Part shown: piece after piece, positions 47,952 to 58,659 of the stretch
Layout of the letters: the number at the start of each line of letters is the position of its first letter
Numbering within the stretch: the stretch's first letter is position 1
From: Kalaharituber pfeilii
Lineage: Eukaryota > Ascomycota > Pezizomycetes > Pezizales > Pezizaceae
Reading direction: 5' to 3'
DNA length: 64,000 nt
Assembly (NCBI GenBank): GCA_015179045.1
Contig: WHUZ01000003.1
Span: 1,240,001-1,304,000 of the forward strand
The notes under the pieces: generated by a model
What the model was told of the DNA's origin: nothing
What the model saw: only the letters and a program-made list of their open reading frames with translations
Databases searched by the model: none
Translations under genes and position numbers: made by a program

Positions 47952-48424
47952 CTAGCTGGGAGAAATCAAGCGTGTAGCTTGATAGCACATCCTCTTACTA
48001 TACTTCCGAAGTATCATCTATTAAATCCTCACTGGGCTTTGCTGTAATCCCAGTACTCCTCATTCCTGTTGCCAGTATGGCTCGGAAGTTCTCACCTCAG
48101 TTTGCTACTCTTGATTCATTATCGGCTTCTTCGCCCGCTCTGCCTAAATCTATTTATGGTGAGTTCCAGAGCAAATCAGGAATTTAAGGTCAAACTAGCA
48201 GCAAGTTCTGCGTCAGGTTGCCTTTCACAAAGCTCCGCACTTCATCCAATACAAGAACCTGGTTTCGCTTCTAACCATTTCACCTTATAGTGATGAAGGT
48301 GAAGCCGGAGTTACGAGCCTGTCAATTCCAACACCAACTATGTCATAGCATGAAGTGACAAAAGTCAAAAGATAATGGGTCAGTTACCTGGGAAACAGAA
48401 TCGTCCACACGACCTCCTTGGCAG
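47952..48424. other. Intergenic, possible further GDPD remnants
   Basis: A minus-strand run near 48040-48070 (NEEYWDYSKAQ) could be an upstream exon of the GDPD fragment, but the splice phase to 47951 does not work. No other gene seen. Confidence 0.35.
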
Positions 48425-48932
48425 AAACAGGAGCGGACCTTATTCCTATTATAGATAAAAAGGGGGAACTTAGTAGCAACAAATTGAAAAGCGTTGGAGA
48501 GGTGTTTCCCATGAAAAGAAAACTTGTAGGAAATGGCGCAAGTGTTGACAATATCACTCTGTCGTTAGAGGAAGAATAATATATGGGAAGAATCTAAAAG
48601 TTTCCCAAAAGATTTCATATGGAGATTTTGCAGGGTTCAACAATTATGATGAATATCAAGATGCCGAACCGGCGAAAGTTGTTAGAGCTACGAATCCAGC
48701 AGATCATGACGGCTCCGCTGGTGAGGAATGTAAGATCGCTCGGAAACGTGCGCCATGTTTCCACACCTAGCGTGGTCATATGCACCAGTTACAGCGCAAT
48801 ATGATGACTGTGTGATTTTTCCATTCCAAGGAGGCGGGCACAGGACAACACCGCTATTCCTCAATCAAACCCCTTTGCACCAGATACTGGTAGTCCTGTT
48901 CATGCCCCAAGTCCATACGCGATTTTGCCATG
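48425..48932 (+). other. Unidentified coding-like fragments
   Basis: Three successive plus-strand segments look like protein-coding sequence but lie in different frames. They are AETGADLIPIIDKKGELSSN with following residues to LSLEEE; then KISYGDFAGFNNYDEYQDAE with following residues to ECKIARKR; then RRAQDNTAIPQSNPFAPDTG with following residues to APSPYAILPW, which ends at a GTGAGG donor. No start, no known family. It may be an unrecognised gene with introns or a relic. Confidence 0.35.
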
Positions 48933-50790
48933 GTGAGGTACACAAACCCATTTTTTCTATCATCGGCATTGTCATATGTTTACTTTTACGCTCTGCTATC
49001 GTCAGTGCTTACTCTGCATTGCAGCCCAAGACAGAAACGGAATTAACTATGACCTAACATGCAACTTTCATAGCATGGCTGTGTTCCAAGATTTCATCTC
49101 AAATTGCGCCAACGTCAATGAAATAGGGCTTCATCTACTTAATTATAATGTTATCACGCACTGTCTTGGAGCTGTACAGTACCATGGGATGACCTAATTC
49201 ACATCATGGACATCTTGTTTCCCACTTGTTTCACGTGCTTACGTTGTGTCGTATTGGGGCAATAAGATTAAGCATTATGGTCTGAACCGGCCAAGACATA
49301 CCCTCGCCTGGCCAAGCCCTGAAGCGCATGTGTAACATGGGCTCAGCTAACCCATCAGGGTCCAGCATACTGTTGCAACGGAAATACCAAAGCTTGGGCT
49401 TTGGCGAGCTGTGAACCAATGGTTCTGAAGCATTGTCAGTTACCTGTCGTCTACCTCACTATTGGGCACGTAATATGTTCAGTCCTTGGTAGGGAGTGGT
49501 GGAACCTGTTTGATTTGACGTGAAGTTGTCTGGTGTCGTGTTATGTCATCCTCTTCACAGGACAGGTCAGCTTGGTGCGCTCGAGTACGTTCAACATCCT
49601 GCGGGGTTGTTTGCATCTTGAAGTTTGATTTTAAGTACAGTACATGGAAAACCGGCAATTGCAGTCTATGCACTGGGGGTGGTGGACAATGACGATCTCA
49701 TGTCTTATCTGTGGGCTTGCGGGACGACAGACTTGCAAAATATCAAGGCTGATCAGCCTCGTAGTAATCCCACCAGAGATTTCAGAGAAGCTGGATCGTC
49801 AAGGAGACGGCGACAGAAAGCGCAGACGACAAGCACTAGAATATAGCCGCTTCTTCGCGTTCTTTGCTTTTTCTCTGCTTCCTTTGCTTGCTCTGGCTCT
49901 GCTGGCTCGCCTGGCTCGCCCAGCGCCTTGATGACTGTCCCGCTCGCCTGGAGCAATTGGGGTGCGGTAGACGCCCTCACTGCGGCCCTGCAGGCTTGGC
50001 TCGCACGCAGCGGCCAACTCTTGCGCGTCAAGACCTAACCAGTCGCAGGCCGCGCACATATTCTCTTGCATCGTCAGGAATCCTTAAACGCCGGTTCAGC
50101 ATTGCGACCCCTCGGTCCCTGCGGAGGCCCCCGAAGCCGACGCTAGCACACTGGCCTCCAATCTCGAGACGAATCTCCAGAAGTTAAATAGCAGCAACCC
50201 GCGCGGAGACAGTAGCTCTGGCGGTACAAGGACGTCACAGAGCGGGTAACGCGAAAGCGAAAATGTAAAACGATAAGCAAAAAGGAAGAACAAAAGAACG
50301 AAAGAACGAAAGAAAGGAGAGGAAAAATTAAAAGAAAAAATAAAATAAAATAAAATAAGAAAGCAACAATAAAAAATAGCAGGAGACTGAAGAAACCCCT
50401 TCACTGAAACTTTACATCGCTAAAGAAGTTTACTGTGCACTTGCGGCGCTGGTCCAAGGAAAAAGGCTTGAGTAGACTGCCATAACCCGACAGGACCGGT
50501 AATATACTTCCTGCAACACAACAAACGAGGGATACTCCAATTATTGACGGCAATTCTAGCTGTCGTGAAGCTCTTTATCGAGGTCTTGTCTCGATTTCCT
50601 CGGCCGTGCTTCTATCCCCCCCTTATCCCCCCCCCCCCCCCCACCCCTTTCAGAGCAGCAACCAATCTGCATCGATCTACCCCGCCTGTGCACACACTGC
50701 GATTAAATTCCCGACTTGCTCAACCAAATTCTGTCGATTATCTAGTCGTACATTTGGGCTGGCTTTAAATACTTGCTGCTTCCTCAAACA
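48933..50790. other. Intergenic, upstream of the SIW14-like gene
   Basis: No supported gene. The right part includes a purine-rich stretch (50270-50360, repeats of gaaag and aaaat types) and a 17-nt C-run near 50625-50641, followed by the probable promoter of the gene at 50791. Confidence 0.5.
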
Positions 50791-51960
50791 ATGCCTGAAA
50801 AGGGCACAATCAAGGAACCAGACCGCGGAGAACAGTACACCCACACCACCGTCAAGGAAGAGAAGATGGCACAAGTTCTACCAGCGGGGGTCTCCCGGCC
50901 GAATATACATCAGCCTGGTGAAGCATCCACCGCTACAATACCAATTACTTCCACAAATTCCGCTATAAAGACGACCGCAGTAGCTTCACAGCCTACAACT
51001 CGAGCATTGTCCAAGGTTGTACTCAATGACACCCTGGCGGCGATCAAAAGAAGGCAGAAGGTGCTGGATATGAAGAAGTTTACCGGAGGTGGGCAGCGCC
51101 TCTCAACCTCCTCCTTTCATCGTTCCTTCAATATTAGGTAGAGGGCTAGTTCTTACTTGAACCCTGGTTGCGACTGAACAGCTCCTTCTGTTGGGCTTGA
51201 TCCCGAAGCTGGATTTATGATCCCAGAGAATTTCGCGTTGGTTTGGCCAGGGGTTTACCGAAGTTCATTTCCGAAAGAAGAGTCTTTCGAGTTTGTACGA
51301 CATCTGAAACTCAAGAGCATACTGTAAGAAGTCCCTCCGCTTAACGATACACAGGGCGTAAGTTGCTTATGATGTTATAGCACGTTATTCACGGAAGAGT
51401 ATCCTGCGTCAAATACGAAATTTATGAATGAGGTCGGCATAAAGCACTTTCAAATCGGCATGCCTGGAAACAAGGAGCCATTCGTCAATAGTAGGTCTCA
51501 TCTTCAATTGTCAAGAGCGAAAGCGGATACATCAAAAGTAAACATATGATTAAAACACGCGATTCGTCTAGTTCCCAAGGACCGTGTGGCTGCTGCGCTG
51601 GAAGTTGTCCTAGATCGGCGGAATCATCCCATTCTCATCCACTGCAACAAAGGCAAGGTGGGCCTGTAACCTTTACATCCGATTGCCATGTTAGAGATAA
51701 CTATGATGCTAATTGCATTTCGAACTACTATGTAGCATCGGACGGGGTGTGTGGTTGGATGTCTCCGAAAAATACAACAGTGGGGTCTTACGCTCATATT
51801 TGACGAATACCGGCGGCATTCGCACCCCAAATCGAGAGCTCTAGATCAGCAATTCATTGAACTCTTTGATCAAAGCGTTGTGATGGAAATCGCGATAACG
51901 AACGATTGGATACCAACACGGTCCACACCCTCAACACCACTACATCCGCAGCATGAATGA
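50791..51960 (+). CDS. SIW14: SIW14-like tyrosine / inositol pyrophosphate phosphatase
   Basis: Atypical dual-specificity phosphatase of the Siw14/OCA group; yeast Siw14 removes the 5-beta-phosphate of inositol pyrophosphates. The start is the ATG at 50791 (MPEKGTIKEPDRGEQYTH) with a disordered N terminus of about 100 residues. After intron 1, exon 2 begins APSVGLDPEAGFMIPENFAL then VWPGVYRSSFPKEESFEFVR, a hallmark of the family. Further exons read LFTEEYPASNTKFMNEVGIK, HFQIGMPGNKEPFVN, IPKDRVAAALEVVLD and HPILIHCNKGK. Intron 4 (51658-51735) then leads to HRTGCVVGCLRKIQQWGLTL and IFDEYRRHSHPKSRALDQQF. The HCNKGKHRTG active site matches the Siw14 signature. The stop is at 51958-51960. About 270 aa. 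Confidence 0.93.
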
Positions 51961-52475
51961 TATCTTTAGATGCAAGTACAGCATAGATGTAAATCTGGAG
52001 TCCGATATCTACCTCAGAGTGCTATTTCATTTCTATTATTGCCCTTTAACCAATCTCCTTTGCTGACGCCGTTTTGAGCATATTACCCAGTCCATGCCGG
52101 AAAGTCGCCTGATACAAAGATATACACTTCTGCTTGGCTTCATTTCTTCACTTACGTCATTCATATCACCATTTCTATCCCTTGTCAGCCTTCGGAGTTT
52201 TGTCATAGAGGAATCCATTGATTTTATGAGGATTCATTCTGATTTTATTGCTATACACCTTTTAAAAAGAATAATTTCAATTTATTTTCAATTTTATTTT
52301 TGCTCATTCATGCTTTTATCGTTCTGGGGGTAGCCAGAAATAACAAAGGGAAAATTGCATTGTTACACCCATTAAGCAATATAAGGCGAATAGTTTACTT
52401 GGTTTGATTTTACCGAAAGGGTATTTAGGCTTTTTTTTTTATTGATAAAAGATCTGAGCATTTTCCTTAGCCTCC

Positions 52476-52517
<42 letters not shown>

Positions 52518-52960
52518 CCTTGATTCCATTTGGCTTTGCATTTTGTTGCTCATTTTTAGCGAGTCTGGGGGTTGCTGGATTAACTACGGGTTATTGGAGT
52601 TTTATGTTGTGTGTGTCTTTTTCTCTCCTCTTGAAATTTTTCGTTTTCATTCACCGGGGGGGGTTTTTTTTTTTTTCTTCTTTTTTCCCCCTTGCGTTAC
52701 TACTTACAAGACATGTTGGTTTTGAAGTAGGTAAGGTAACTTTGTTATTATACATTTGTATTAACAGGTTCATTTGTTTGGAATAGACGAGAGGAGAGGA
52801 TGTAGGGTGCGTGCTTGGCACTGTATAGCCAATTATGTCAATTCTCATCCTTCTTTTATTCAATTATTTTGGGCTTTGCACAGCTTATTTATGATATTGG
52901 GTATTAATCTCTTCAAAACCAGAATGCAGATGCATTCTTCCCTGTATGTGAATATCTCAT
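51961..52960. other. Convergent intergenic region with a 40-nt T-run
   Basis: AT-rich 3' flank of the SIW14-like gene. A T-run of about 40 lies at 52478-52517 and G/T homopolymers at 52657-52676. No gene seen. Confidence 0.55.
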
Positions 52961-53607
52961 CTATATGTCCCCGGCCCATCCCCCTCTTCCCTTATACTTC
53001 CCCTCCTCCGCAATACCATCCCCCTTCCACCACACCCACCCATGCGTTACGGCATTGAACGCCACCAGCCCCACCAAACCCGCCGGCGCCAGTCGGCCCC
53101 AAAGTCCGAGTGGTATTCCGCCGGTTGCACTGGGTCGGCCGAGGATTCGCAAAGGAGAGAGACTGTGCTTCGTATTTGGGGAGATGAGATAGAGGATGGA
53201 CCATGCGGAGGTGGTGCCGGCGCCGTCGACTTTGGCGCCGTCGTAGGTAATGAAGCCAGAGATGAGGAAGGCGGTGGTGAAGAGGCCGATAGAGAGAGGG
53301 GTAGGGCGGAGTTTGAAAGCAGGGGAGGCTGATGCGGATTTGGCGGCTGATGTAGCGGCGGTGATCGGTGAGGATGGAGGCGTGGTGGTGAGGGGTTTTA
53401 GGCGGGAGGTGGGGAGAAGGGAGAGGACTGGGAAATTATTAGTTGTATCTGTGTAAAAGTTCGGCGGCGATGGGGAGAAAGTGGGGGATTGGTGGTTGCG
53501 GAAGTAAGTAACGTACATGTTCCTGCGGTAGCCCACGCAGGAATTGGGCTTTCTGAATGTGGGGTAGATTCCCAGCTCGTTAGTGCAACGTGATACTTGT
53601 GGAGCAT
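52961..53607 (-). CDS. AIM19: AIM19-like mitochondrial membrane protein
   Basis: Small inner-membrane protein of the Aim19 family, of unclear function. The ATG at 53605-53607 gives MLHKYHVALTSWESTPHSES and PIPAWATAGTCTLLTSATTN. The well-conserved part is in another frame: SPPNFYTDTTNNFPVLSLLP, then KLRPTPLSIGLFTTAFLISG and FITYDGAKVDGAGTTSAWSI. LYLISPNT is followed by RPSATGGIPLGLWGRLAPAG and LVGLVAFNAVTHGWVWW. The stop is at 52961. The YDG...G(S/A)G..(T/S)AWS pattern and two hydrophobic helices are the family signature. The two frames join if one more base is present in the G4 run at 53472-53475 (C4 on the coding strand). About 215 aa. The start is tentative. Confidence 0.75.
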
Positions 53608-54894
53608 TTAGATTTGTCACGCTCGAACACAGCCTTCTCCGAACACAATTGTTTCGGGAGAATGCCGGATGGCTGGTAGAGGTAATTGCAATGGGATGAC
53701 TGCAAGTTGGGGGGTATTGAGAGCAAGTCACCCTTACCAGCGTAAGTCCGGCCGCTGGTGTCAAGAAAATGTGTGAGAGGACCCATGATAGCACTGACTG
53801 TCCGACGTTTGGAACTGTGTTGCAATGTTGTTGCTGGTATTGTACGGATTAAAGCAAATGTTGCATGAGAGTCGGGAAGGATGGTGTTGAAACGAGAGTC
53901 TCTCTCCACATATGACCTCATATTACGCATATCGTCCTGCATCTGGGCAGCATCATGTGCGCACATGCAAGCCTTGGCTGACGGCATGGACGGGGGGCTT
54001 ATGTAAGCAGCTTCCCTTCGCGGCCTGTCCAGCTGGCTGCACGCTGCAATATCCCTTTAATCTTGCGGAAGCAAACAGACATGTGTCCGGAACCAGGCTC
54101 CTGCGGCGGGGGGAGAGGGACTTGTGTGCCGCCGATATCTTCGCCGCAATTTTCTCAACACAGGCGCCCCAGCCTCCTTCGACGCGTCTGGCGAGGAGAT
54201 ACCATGCAGCAGGCGGAGTGCTTGCACGATAGAACGCTCTCCCTCGGGGGGACTGTGCTGGCCGCGGCTGAGTCATCACGCCCCCTTTAATGCCCGCGTT
54301 GGTTCCTGGCCGCGCTGCGCACTCCGTATGATACGCTGCGCGCCCGCCGGCGCAGGGGAAAAGCTCTGGTGGCCCCCGCCTCGTACGCCGGCCCAGAATA
54401 ATTCCTGCTCCGCCGAGGCCACGCATCGCTTGAACACCTTCGGCGGTTCTTTTTAGAGGAGGGAGGACTGGGCGAAAATGGGGAGGCCCCGCTGTTTTTG
54501 CTTTCTTGATTCTGTGGCCTCAATAAATTCCAACGTGTGTCCGCCCCGGCTCACTTGCCACTCTGTCGAGAGTGCCAGCGCCAGCGCCAGCGCCATCCCT
54601 CTGACGTCTGACAATACCTCACCGTGCTCCCCCCATTTTGTCCACCCCTCCATTCCCGCCTAATCTGTAGCCCCCAAACTCCCGTTCCCGCTGATCCCCT
54701 ATCCTGCTTACAACCCCCCCCCCCATTCTCTGCCAGAACAAACACACTTCAGCATACCCCGAAGAGCCTTCAATTTCTCGTAGCTTCTTACGACTTGATC
54801 TGAACATCGAACATTCTCTACCAATAGCCCCGGCCAGCACTTTTGGCAGCCCAGAGGCCCAATCGCGCGACTAATCTGGTACACTCAGCTAAAC
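53608..54894. other. Divergent promoter region
   Basis: Upstream of AIM19 (-) and the cytidylyltransferase (+). A GC-rich centre (54080-54420) creates chance frames on both strands. The 54640-54890 part is C/T-rich and likely the cytidylyltransferase leader. Confidence 0.5.
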
Positions 54895-56635
54895 ATGTCC
54901 AGCGTGCCGTCATACAGCACGGCAAAACGAAAAAGGGACATTCCCCTCTCCTCGACTGCCTCAGGAGACTTGCCAGGTGCCATGGACGCCACCACAGCGT
55001 CTGCAAACGCATCCCCAGTGATCGCTCTAGACACTACAGCTCTGCAACAGGACTCGCCTACATCGAAACGGGCAAGGAGAAACTCTGCTCGCGTCAATGG
55101 CTCTGCCGAGGGTAGCGAACGTGTTCACGATGAGAACTCTCGGCCGGGTTCGACGAGGACAAGCTCGTCAGGGTCGAACTCGCGCGAGCCACGGCAGCAA
55201 CAGGCAGCGGATAAGCCGTCTATGCCTCCACCAGAGAAGGCTGGTACGCTTGCGCCAAAGGGATACCATATGAATCCTCCCCCGACTGACAGACCAGTCA
55301 GGGTCTATGCGGATGGTGTGTTTGATTTGTTCCATTTGGGGTAAGTACTTGACACCCCAATCCCAAATCCAGCCTTTCAAGGCATGGGAAACTCTCAGTT
55401 GCGCAAATGCAATGAAAGGCAAAGTGAGGTCGAGATTCGGGGCTGGTATGGATCAAGCCAGCTAATTTATATGTGCGTACAGTCACATGCGGCAACTTGA
55501 GCAAGCCAAAAAGGCCTTCCCGAACACCTATCTCCTCGTCGGTATCCCCAACGACGCCGAGACGCACAAACGTAAGGGCCTCACGGTCCTCAACGACAAA
55601 GAACGTGCTGAGACCCTTCGTCACTGCAAGTGGGTTGATGAGGTTATCGAGGACGCTCCATGGATTGTCACCCCAGAGTTCCTGGACAAACATAATATCG
55701 ATTATGTAGCTCACGATGATGAACCGTACTCGAGCGCCGAGTGTGACGATATTTACCGGCCATGTAAGGAGGCAGGAAAGTTCTTAGTGACGCAGAGGAC
55801 GGAGGGTATCTCGACGACTTATATAATCACAAAGTAGGTTCCTCGCTTGTCCCTAGAAGCTTGTTTTTGTTTTTATTATTTTATCACGTCATTACCAGGG
55901 CCAGACTAACCCCCACACTCGTATAGGATTGTTCGTGATTATGAGAAATATATCGCCCGCCAACTCAAGCGTGGCACCACTCGACAAGAACTGAATGTCT
56001 CCTGGCTAAAGAAGAACGAACTCGACCTTAAGCGTCACGTGAGCGATCTCCGCGATACCATCAAGAACAACTGGTCCATGACTGGGCGAGAGCTTCGCGA
56101 AGAATTCAGGAACTATTGGGCACCCAGTCCAAGGCCAAGCAGCCCGCATACAGGATCCAATGGCTTGAGCTCGCCGACGCAGGATAAGAACAACATGGAA
56201 TTACCTAGTAGGCCGCAGAGTCCACATACAGATTTTGCAGCCGGGTATAGTTTAGGGTTGGTAGGAGGGATTAGGAGTTGGGTAAGTCAATGAATTGATT
56301 CATTTTAATTCTTTATTTTTATTTTAATTATTTAATTTCTTTTACTGGCAAGGGACGAGTTTGTGCTATTGTATTGCATGTACCTGTGCAATATAAAAGT
56401 ACCATTGCGCATGATAGGGCTGCATTAGCTAATGATGTTTCACACGCGACAGATGCGCGGACGGTCAACGCCAGGACCGAACTCGATGGCAACGTCGGAG
56501 GCGTCATCGGATGATGAGGATCAGGCGCAGATCCCGAGGAAGGGTTCGTTTGAAGCGAATGGGAAGAGCTCTGAAAGTAGCGCCAAGAGCTCCTCGGAGC
56601 GGAGACGGAGCAAAGAGGTGCCGGCTGTGATGTGA
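54895..56635 (+). CDS. PCT1: Choline-phosphate cytidylyltransferase
   Basis: CTP + phosphocholine to CDP-choline, rate-limiting in the Kennedy pathway to phosphatidylcholine; nuclear and membrane-associated. The start is the ATG at 54895 ([20 protein letters not shown]) with a basic [10 protein letters not shown] patch suggesting nuclear import. The catalytic domain starts [17 protein letters not shown]. Intron 1 (55341-55482) splits the HxGH motif (HLG|H). Exon 2 continues [31 protein letters not shown] [31 protein letters not shown] and [10 protein letters not shown], then the signature [10 protein letters not shown]. Intron 2 follows IITK. Exon 3 has [16 protein letters not shown] and the amphipathic membrane-binding region. 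Intron 3 precedes a Ser-rich phosphorylation tail ending EVPAVM at 56633-56635. About 450 aa. Confidence 0.96.
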
Positions 56636-56699
56636 GTGGGAAGTAATGTGGGGGAAGTAATTGTGGTGATGATAACGGTATTGGTGATCCGCACGACGT

Positions 56700-56741
<42 letters not shown>

Positions 56742-58659
56742 TTTATTACAATAAGCAAAAGTGCAATGGGTATTTTACGGTGCTGGGGAGGCTTATCCAT
56801 GGGTACTGGATAATAGAATAATGGGAATGATTGAAGGGGACAAAACATTGCTATTCCTTTCTGTTTAAACTTCTATAATTATCCTTTTATCATTCCTCAG
56901 GTTTATATATACGATTAGTTTCTCGTTCACCCTTTTTGTTTCTTCATTTATGGTATTTGCTTCGCAGTGTCGAGACTGCTCACATTGTATATGGCGAACA
57001 TATGCTTAGAAAATACTTAAGGCATATTATGAGATTGGCGGGTGGGGGGGGGGGGGGTTTCTTTTTTTTTTTAAAATTCCTTTCTTTCCCCCTTTTTTTC
57101 CTTTTTTTTTTCGTTGTTGATTTGTAAAAGGAAGTTGTGGCTTTTTGTGCAAGCGAGACTGTGTTCAGTGATTTTTTGGTTTTTGGTTGATTTGAAAAAA
57201 CACATATACAAGTACATATTACTTTGCACTTAAAAACCCTTCTCAAAAACAGGAAATTTACTACTTTGAAACGGAAACGAGAAAGGATTTGGTACAAAGG
57301 CGGGGGAGGGAGGGCGGAGGGAGGGCGGAGGGAGGGAGGGAGGGCGGGAATGGAAAGGTTAGCTCAGACAGTTTAATGTTTGTCCAATGTGGCCGTAATA
57401 TCAAACACTGTACAGTGAGTATGTATGTGAAAGTAATACAGCAGTATATTATAGCTGTCTACTTAATATATATCATGTCAAGTACATAGCTACACGAGTA
57501 GTCTATACCTGCATGTACAAAATTAAGTTCCATCACTAGGCCATCGCAGCTCCTAGCACAGAAACCCCTACAACCTTGCAGAGTTTTTCTCAAACTTGTC
57601 TATGGGGGAAGCACCGCAACGGACTTCGGAAATCTTCTAGATCTTGGCTTACGTAACCTTCGGTGAAATCAGGGTAAACCACCCCCCCTCCATCAAGATA
57701 ATACGCATTCAAGGGGCACCAGTATCCAGAAATCTTCTTTCAGACTCAAAACGCCAGGCATTCATAGCGTAAATTTCCCTTTGAATTCAAAATTTTCATG
57801 ATAATATTAACAATAAAAGCAAATCCAACAACAATTGTAACAAAATAGAAGTATAAAGTCAAGGATAAACGCCCTCCTCACCCCTTACTTCTAATCAGTT
57901 TGAGACTTCCTTATAGTGACTGCTAGAGCTTTGCACATGGATGGGAAACCCTCCTTGTCTGTACTCCGCCTTTTCCTCTGTCTCGAATTCCTCCACTTGT
58001 CTATTCCTTTGCTCTTTTTAGATCCTCCGCTGATCTCAGTTCCAACACGCTTATATTCACCATATCCTGGCTCCATAGCACTGCATGCAAAGTTAACACC
58101 GTCCCTCGAAATGTACACAACGCGAAAAAGAAAGAACCAATGATACAACCAGATGCTCAGATTCATGGATGAAAGGATATGCAGTGGATAGTTCAAACAA
58201 CCGAAAACAAGCAAAACAGCGAAGGGGGGAAATGATCAGATATTAGATGGAATATTTAGTAAATATGACAAATGAAGAAAAGGCAGAGGAAAACGGAGTC
58301 AGTGTAAACTCTACAATTCGGAACTCTCCAGGTAGCAGAGCCTTGCTGAATATCAAAAATTCGCTGAAAATAAGGGGGGGAAACAAGGGCAATCAAAGTG
58401 AATCAAGCAAAAACCATGTGACAGTGCATAAAAGGAAAAGTATGAAAGTAAGGGGAAGTCAACAAAACTGAATTACTCAAATCAGGAAATCAAACCCGTC
58501 CATGGCCAATAATGCTCCAGTCGCTTTAGTAGAATGCTAAACCCCCGCACAGGGACCCAGATCTATAACAGTATCAATAGAAAAAAAAAAAATCCAACAC
58601 AAATGTACAGATAGTCCATATCTCCCCAAAGTTCTGGTGCTTGAACGATTGTTAAATCT
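56636..58659. other. Convergent intergenic region with homopolymers
   Basis: An A37 run (56701-56737) lies 65 bp after the cytidylyltransferase stop. There are also a G-run with T-rich flank at 57041-57116 and a GGAGGGAGGGC-type G-rich tract at 57302-57349 that could form a G-quadruplex. No gene is supported between 56.7 and 58.6 kb. Confidence 0.55.
56701..56737. repeat. Poly-A run, 37 nt
   Basis: Uninterrupted A-run just downstream of the cytidylyltransferase stop codon. Confidence 0.92.
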
